DNA from: Anaerolineales bacterium
Lineage (GTDB): Bacteria > Chloroflexota > Anaerolineae > Epilineales > JAANWY01
NCBI GenBank assembly: GCA_018263655.1
Contig: JAANWY010000250.1
Coordinates: forward strand, 1 to 8,288
DNA length: 8,288 bases
Direction of reading: 5' to 3'
Both the position numbers and the translations under genes were made by a program. Below the pieces are notes generated by a model, which searched no databases, was not told the origin of the DNA, and saw only the letters and a program-made list of their open reading frames with translations. Below, one piece after another: positions 4,676 to 8,288 of the stretch; the first letter of the stretch is position 1, and each line of letters starts with the position of its first letter.

Positions 4676-5332
4676 TTGAGGCAGACACCCAAAATCCACG
4701 TCCACCCGAAGGAGACCTGCTTACCTGACCACACGCTGAACCCGCCCCCGCTGCTGATCGTCATCTCCGGCCCGTCCGGCGTGGGAAAGGACGCAATCGT
4801 GAACCGCATGAAGGAACGCGGCCTACCCGTCCATTTCGTCGTGACGGCCACCGACCGGCCAAAGCGGCCAGGCGAGGTACACGGCGTCGACTACTTCTTC
4901 ATCTCGACGGCAGAATTCGAGCAGATGATCGAGGAAGACGAACTGCTGGAATGGGCCGTCGTCTACGACGACTACAAGGGCATCCCCAAAGAGCAGATTC
5001 GCCAAGCCATGGCCAGCGGCAAAGACATCATCCTGCGCATCGATGTGCAAGGCTCTGCGACAATCAAGGAAATCGTTCCCGATGCCGTGTTCATCTTCCT
5101 GGCGGCGTCCAGCATGGATGAGTTAATGGACCGGCTGGTAGCGCGCAAGACGGAGACGGGCATCGACCTGGAGCGCCGCAAGGAAACAGCGCGCGAGGAA
5201 ATGGAGGCGCTGTCCATGTTCGACTACGTCGTCATCAACCGTGACAACGAACTGGACGAGGCCGTGGAACAGATTGCCTGCATCATTCAGGCTGAAAAGG
5301 CCCGCGTTGAACCTCGGCAGATCTCATTATGA
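4676..5332 (+). CDS. gmk: Guanylate kinase
   Basis: Guanylate kinase phosphorylates GMP (and dGMP) to the diphosphate with ATP, a cytoplasmic step of purine nucleotide synthesis. With the TTG start at 4676 the protein has 218 residues, near the usual 205-210 plus a short N-terminal extension. Seen: P-loop 'SGPSGVGKDAIV' (31-42); GMP-binding segment 'TATDRPKRPGEVHGVDYFF' (57-75), where many relatives have TTR at the TDR position; 'ELLEWA' (89-94); 'YKGIP' (100-104), matching the Y-G-P GMP contact; and 'RIDVQGSATIKE' (121-132) before the lid. The tail 'FDYVVINRDNELDEAV' is typical. The gene has its own promoter and is followed after 43 bp by priA on the same strand. In many bacteria rpoZ and coaBC lie between these two genes; here they do not. 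Confidence 0.96.
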   Translation: MRQTPKIHVHPKETCLPDHTLNPPPLLIVISGPSGVGKDAIVNRMKERGLPVHFVVTATDRPKRPGEVHGVDYFFISTAEFEQMIEEDELLEWAVVYDDYKGIPKEQIRQAMASGKDIILRIDVQGSATIKEIVPDAVFIFLAASSMDELMDRLVARKTETGIDLERRKETAREEMEALSMFDYVVINRDNELDEAVEQIACIIQAEKARVEPRQISL

Positions 5333-5360
5333 AGACTACCTCTTGGCAAGCCGGCAGATA

Positions 5361-5367
5361 GGGGGAG
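5361..5367 (+). promoter_or_regulatory. Ribosome binding site of priA
   Basis: GGGGGAG lies eight bases before the ATG at 5376. It supports this start over an upstream ATG at 5241 in the same frame, which would overlap gmk by 92 bp and add 45 residues with no PriA similarity. Confidence 0.7.
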
Positions 5368-5375
5368 ACACGACC

Positions 5376-7922
5376 ATGCAGTACGCGGAGGTCGTCGTCA
5401 ATCACAGACTCGGCCGGCAACCTGTCGTTCGCGCACCAGACATCCCCCTCGACGAGGATGCCGGCCCCGATCCCCGAGGCGCAACGACATTCCACTACCA
5501 CATCCCGCCGAAGCTAGAAGACCAGCTTGAACCGGGCCACCTCGTTGGCGTGTCCTTCGGCAAGCGCTGGGTCCAGGCCGTCGTCCTGGCCCTGCGCGAC
5601 GCCTCACCTGTCCAGAAGACCAAGCCCATCAGCGACCTCCTCGATCCAGAGCCGGTGCTGTCGCCGGCCCAGATCCGCCTGGCCCAGTGGATGAGCGACT
5701 ACTACGTCGCCCCGCTGATCGAGTGCGTCAAGCTGATGCTCCCCCCGGGCATCAGTCGTGCGTCCATTGTACTGGTCGAGTTGGGACCGGAGCGCCCCCT
5801 GCCCGGTCATCTAACACCCGAGGAGCGTGCTGTGTTGGAGCGCGTCCGCCGCGATGAACCGATCGCTCTGGATCGCCTGACGCGCGACGGCGGCAAGCGG
5901 GCGGTGGAGCGTCTGCTGAAGCGCGGCGCACTGACCCAGCGCTACGGGCTCAAGCCCCCACGCATCAGCCCCAAGACGGAGCGCGTGGCGCGGTTGCAGG
6001 TCGATCCCGACAACGCACTGTACGACGAGCTATCGCGTGCCCCGGTCCAGACGGCGATTGTGGAACTCCTGGCCACAGAAGGCCCGCTACCGTCCACCGT
6101 GATCTATGAACTGGCCGGCGGCTCCAGCGCGACGCTGCGCACCCTCGAAGACAAAGGCATCATCGCCCTCGAAGACCAACAAGTCTGGCGCGACCCCCTG
6201 GAAGGCAAGGCCTTCGCACCCGATAAGCCCCCCACACTAACACCAGATCAGCAAGCCGCGTGGGACACAATCCGGCCCGCAATTCACAATTCACAATTCA
6301 CAATTTTCTTGTTACACGGCGTCACCGGCAGCGGCAAGACCGAAATCTACCTCCGCGCCATCGCCGAGACCCTCGCCCGGGGCCGGCAGGCCATTGTCCT
6401 GGTACCCGAGATTTCGCTGACCCCCCAGACGGTACAGCGCTTCGCCGCCCGCTTCCCCGACCGGGTGACCGTGGCCCACTCCGCGCTGTCGCTCGGCGAG
6501 CGCTACGACGGCTGGCGCCGGACCCGCGCCGGCGAGATCGACATCGTCATCGGCTCGCGGTCGGCGGTGTTCGCGCCGCTGCGCCGGCTGGGCCTCATCG
6601 TCATCGACGAGGAGCACGAGTGGTCGTACAAACAGGATCGCACGCCGCGCTACCACGCCCGCAATGTGGCGCTGCGGCGCGCTGAACTGGAAGGCAGCGC
6701 TGTGATCCTCGGCTCGGCGACGCCGGCCGTCGAGTCGCACTTCCGGGCGCAGCGGAGGAAGTACACGCTGATCGATATGCCCCAGCGCATCATGGCCCAT
6801 CGTGAGCACATCGAAGCGCAGAAGGCCGATTACCACATCCCCGACGAGCGGACCGCCGTACACGCCGGCGAAACCGACGCAGCCGTCTACGCCGACCTGC
6901 CACCGGTGCGCATCGTCGATCTGCGGCAAGAATTGAAGGCCGGCAACCGCAGCATCTTCAGCCGCGCGCTGCACCAGGCGCTGCGCGAAGTCCTGAAGGC
7001 TAACGAGCAGGCCATCCTGTTCCTCAATCGGCGTGGGGCCGCCACGTTTGTGATGTGCCGCGACTGCGGCCACGTCCTCAGCTGCCAGCGCTGCGAGGCG
7101 CCACTGACGTACCACGCCACGGAGGCCGGCCTGATCTGTCACCACTGCAACCAGCGGGCGATGTCACCTCAACTGTGCCCCGAGTGTGCCAGTCCCAGGA
7201 TCAAATACTTCGGCATTGGTACCCAACGTGTTGAAGCTACGGTGCACGATCTGTTCCCGGAAGCGCGCGTGGTGCGCTGGGATTGGGATACCACGCGCCG
7301 CAAAGGCGCACACGAGGACATGTTGCAGCAGTTCGTCACGCGGGAAGCCGACATCCTGGTGGGTACGCAGATGGTGGCGAAAGGCCTCGACCTGCCGTTG
7401 GTGACGCTGGTGGGGGTGGTCACCGCCGACACGGCCCTGCACCTGCCCGACTTCCGCGCCGGCGAGCGCACGTTCCAGTTGCTGACACAGGTGGCCGGCC
7501 GCGCGGGCCGCAGCATCCTGGGCGGTCAGGTCATCATCCAAACTTACGATCCGCATCACTACGCGATTGAGACCGCCAGCCGGCACTCCTACGCGGATTT
7601 CTACAAGTACGAAGTGGCGTTCCGGTGCGAGAACGCCTATCCGCCGTTCCGCAAGCTGGTGAAGCTGGTCTATGCCGACGCGAAGGCGGAGAAGGCTCAA
7701 GCAGAAGCGGAACGTCTCGCCGAGGTGCTGTCCAATAAGATCGCGCGTCTGGGGTTGCCGGAGACGACGCTCATGGGGCCGGCGCCGGCCTTTCGCCAGC
7801 GCCTGCGCGGCCAGACCCGCTGGCAGATCCTGATCCGCGCCCCGGATCCGCATGCGTTGCTGGCCGGCATGCGCTTCCCCCTCGGCTGGCGCATCGACGT
7901 AGATCCGGTGAGTTTGCTGTGA
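5376..7922 (+). CDS. priA: Primosomal protein N' (replication restart helicase PriA)
   Basis: PriA recognises stalled or repaired forks, unwinds the lagging arm and starts reloading of the replicative helicase. From the ATG at 5376 it has 848 residues; E. coli PriA has 732. Seen: an N-terminal 3'-end-binding domain (about 1-75, 'GHLVGVSFGKRWVQAVVLAL'), a winged-helix region, Walker A 'HGVTGSGKTE' (314-323), DEEH (411-414), 'GSATPAVES' (446-454), eight zinc cysteines (561, 564, 570, 573, 588, 591, 601, 604), 'GTQMVAKGLDLP' (663-674) and 'QVAGRAGR' (705-712). All catalytic motifs are present. Two oddities: residues 303-311 (IHNSQFTIF) are encoded by a heptamer tandem repeat, and about 35 extra residues (roughly 473-508) lie between 'MPQRI' and 'DLPPVRIVDLRQELKAG', an insertion I associate with Chloroflexota PriA. 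Likely co-transcribed with gmk. Confidence 0.97.
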   Translation: MQYAEVVVNHRLGRQPVVRAPDIPLDEDAGPDPRGATTFHYHIPPKLEDQLEPGHLVGVSFGKRWVQAVVLALRDASPVQKTKPISDLLDPEPVLSPAQIRLAQWMSDYYVAPLIECVKLMLPPGISRASIVLVELGPERPLPGHLTPEERAVLERVRRDEPIALDRLTRDGGKRAVERLLKRGALTQRYGLKPPRISPKTERVARLQVDPDNALYDELSRAPVQTAIVELLATEGPLPSTVIYELAGGSSATLRTLEDKGIIALEDQQVWRDPLEGKAFAPDKPPTLTPDQQAAWDTIRPAIHNSQFTIFLLHGVTGSGKTEIYLRAIAETLARGRQAIVLVPEISLTPQTVQRFAARFPDRVTVAHSALSLGERYDGWRRTRAGEIDIVIGSRSAVFAPLRRLGLIVIDEEHEWSYKQDRTPRYHARNVALRRAELEGSAVILGSATPAVESHFRAQRRKYTLIDMPQRIMAHREHIEAQKADYHIPDERTAVHAGETDAAVYADLPPVRIVDLRQELKAGNRSIFSRALHQALREVLKANEQAILFLNRRGAATFVMCRDCGHVLSCQRCEAPLTYHATEAGLICHHCNQRAMSPQLCPECASPRIKYFGIGTQRVEATVHDLFPEARVVRWDWDTTRRKGAHEDMLQQFVTREADILVGTQMVAKGLDLPLVTLVGVVTADTALHLPDFRAGERTFQLLTQVAGRAGRSILGGQVIIQTYDPHHYAIETASRHSYADFYKYEVAFRCENAYPPFRKLVKLVYADAKAEKAQAEAERLAEVLSNKIARLGLPETTLMGPAPAFRQRLRGQTRWQILIRAPDPHALLAGMRFPLGWRIDVDPVSLL
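6281..6305 (+). repeat. Heptamer tandem repeat AATTCAC inside priA (3.6 copies)
   Basis: AATTCAC occurs at 6281-6287, 6288-6294 and 6295-6301, followed by AATT (6302-6305). It is an AT-rich island in a GC-rich gene and encodes IHNSQFTIF just before the Walker A strand 'FLLHGVTGSGK'. Because seven is not a multiple of three, gain or loss of one unit would shift the frame of priA; three units would keep it. Confidence 0.92.
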
Positions 7923-7940
7923 AAACACAAGCTTTCAGCC

Positions 7941-8036
7941 ACCCTTGCGAAGGTTACCCATAACCCTCGATAGAGCGATTCTTGGTTCGCGCGGACACTT
8001 CCACCTCGAAATCTGCTCACAAACCTTCGCAAGGGT
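7941..8036. repeat. Inverted pair of REP-like units downstream of priA
   Basis: ACCCTTGCGAAGGTT (7941-7955) and its exact reverse complement AACCTTCGCAAGGGT (8022-8036) are separated by 66 bp. Each arm is itself a small hairpin (CCTT-GCG-AAGG). Both are flanked by GCCACC/GGTGGC (7938 and 8041), so the outer ends match as well. The left arm is 18 bp past the priA stop. It could serve as a weak transcript end, but there is no T-run. Confidence 0.75.
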
Positions 8037-8058
8037 TCAAGGTGGCGAAAGGACCAGT

Positions 8059-8087
8059 TTGACGCCTTCGCCTACAAAACGTATACT
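8059..8087 (+). promoter_or_regulatory. Consensus-like sigma70 promoter facing the right window edge
   Basis: TTGACG (8059-8064), a 17-bp spacer and TATACT (8082-8087) form a near-consensus promoter on the + strand, with a start expected near 8094. No gene follows within the window. What it drives is outside, or is an untranslated RNA containing the hairpin at 8213-8270. Confidence 0.6.
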
Positions 8088-8185
8088 AAGTCTCGGAGTT
8101 AGGGGCTTCCAGGGAAATCTCCAGATTGTAAGCGTTCAGGGGGCAACTTGCGGAGCATCCTGGGTAGACCAAGGCGAAGCCGAGG

Positions 8186-8288
8186 TCGTATCGAAGCGAC
8201 GTCCTGAGCTCAGTCGAAGGGGGTGCGGCTTGTGCGAAGAACCGTCACAAACCCGCACCCCTCGATACGCGCTCAACGTTGCCCTTCG
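8186..8288. repeat. Hairpin-forming repeat-like element at the right edge
   Basis: GGGTGCGGCTTGTG (8221-8234) pairs with CACAAACCCGCACCC (8246-8260) around an 11-nt loop, with one bulge or mismatch. Outside it, TCGAAGG (8214-8220) and CTCGATA (8261-8267) extend the stem imperfectly. CGTATCGA (8187-8194) and TCGATACG (8262-8269) form an outer inverted pair. Strings such as CTGAGCTCAGTCGAAGG look like dispersed intergenic repeats. It may continue beyond the window. Confidence 0.65.

Larger units (their letters stand above)
7923..8288. other. Gene-free stretch downstream of priA
   Basis: I see no coding sequence here. The frames that cross it are short and resemble no family I know. It holds an inverted repeat just after the priA stop, an outward-facing promoter and a strong hairpin near the window edge, each listed separately. 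Confidence 0.7.

Noticed and set aside
5241..5375. ATG at 5241 as the priA start
   Set aside because: It overlaps gmk by 92 bases and gives a non-PriA N-terminus; the ATG at 5376 has a ribosome site and begins with the family-like MQYAEVVV.
6281..6305. CRISPR-like array
   Set aside because: The units are 7 bp, contiguous and without spacers; it is a simple tandem repeat inside a gene. No other spaced direct repeats were seen in the window.
6260..6685. 141-codon + frame that includes a second reading of the heptamer repeat
   Set aside because: It is a +1 shadow of priA, Arg/His/Pro-rich; the priA frame continues without a break on both sides of the repeat.
6312..7145. 277-codon open frame on the minus strand
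   Set aside because: It lies entirely opposite the helicase core of priA, has low-complexity Ala/Val/Arg/Gly-rich sequence and resembles no family. It arises from the GC-rich codon use of the sense gene.
7164..7928. 254-codon open frame on the minus strand
   Set aside because: Opposite the C-terminal third of priA, with no recognisable motif; a shadow of the sense gene.

Overview
The window looks like a piece of a GC-rich Chloroflexota genome (Anaerolineae- or Caldilineae-like), probably from a metagenome. The grounds are the PriA with a long insert typical of that phylum, the GntR/LacI hybrid regulator, the sortase-signal spondin protein, and the abundance of small palindromic repeats. This placement is inference from protein style, not from a marker-gene tree.

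Layout from left to right. Positions 1-151 hold two short gene remnants in different + frames: a sugar-phosphate-isomerase-like stretch and the hydrophobic C-terminus of a membrane protein. A 161-bp palindromic repeat (copy 1, 148-308) follows. Then come an ArsR/SmtB-type metal sensor (307-669, -) with two palindromes in front of its start, and a rhodanese-like lipoprotein (732-1193, -) with its own good promoter. A perfect 54-bp palindrome (1375-1428), probably a bidirectional terminator, separates these from a leftward block. That block contains the C-terminal part of a spondin-domain, sortase-anchored protein (1510 to about 2067), fused out of frame to the first 82-85 codons of an oligopeptide-type ABC ATPase (about 2057-2311). 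An intact partner ATPase lies upstream of it (2308-3309). Repeat copy 2 (3331-3475) follows, then a GntR/LacI-type regulator (3489-4493, -) whose N-terminal DNA-binding part is cut off at an 80-bp perfect inverted repeat (4498-4577). On the other side of that repeat a strong promoter drives gmk (TTG start, 4676-5332) and priA (5376-7922) rightwards. The last 366 bp carry no gene: they hold two inverted-repeat structures and a consensus-like promoter facing out of the window.

Functionally, the right half is a housekeeping pair: nucleotide metabolism and replication restart. The left half is accessory and visibly decayed. Three places show a gene stopping abruptly in the middle of a domain (about 56, about 2060 and about 4495), and palindromic elements sit beside most gene ends. 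Either this is a real hot spot of repeat-associated rearrangement, or some of the joins are assembly artefacts; sequence alone cannot decide. I found no CRISPR array, tRNA, rRNA or transposase gene.
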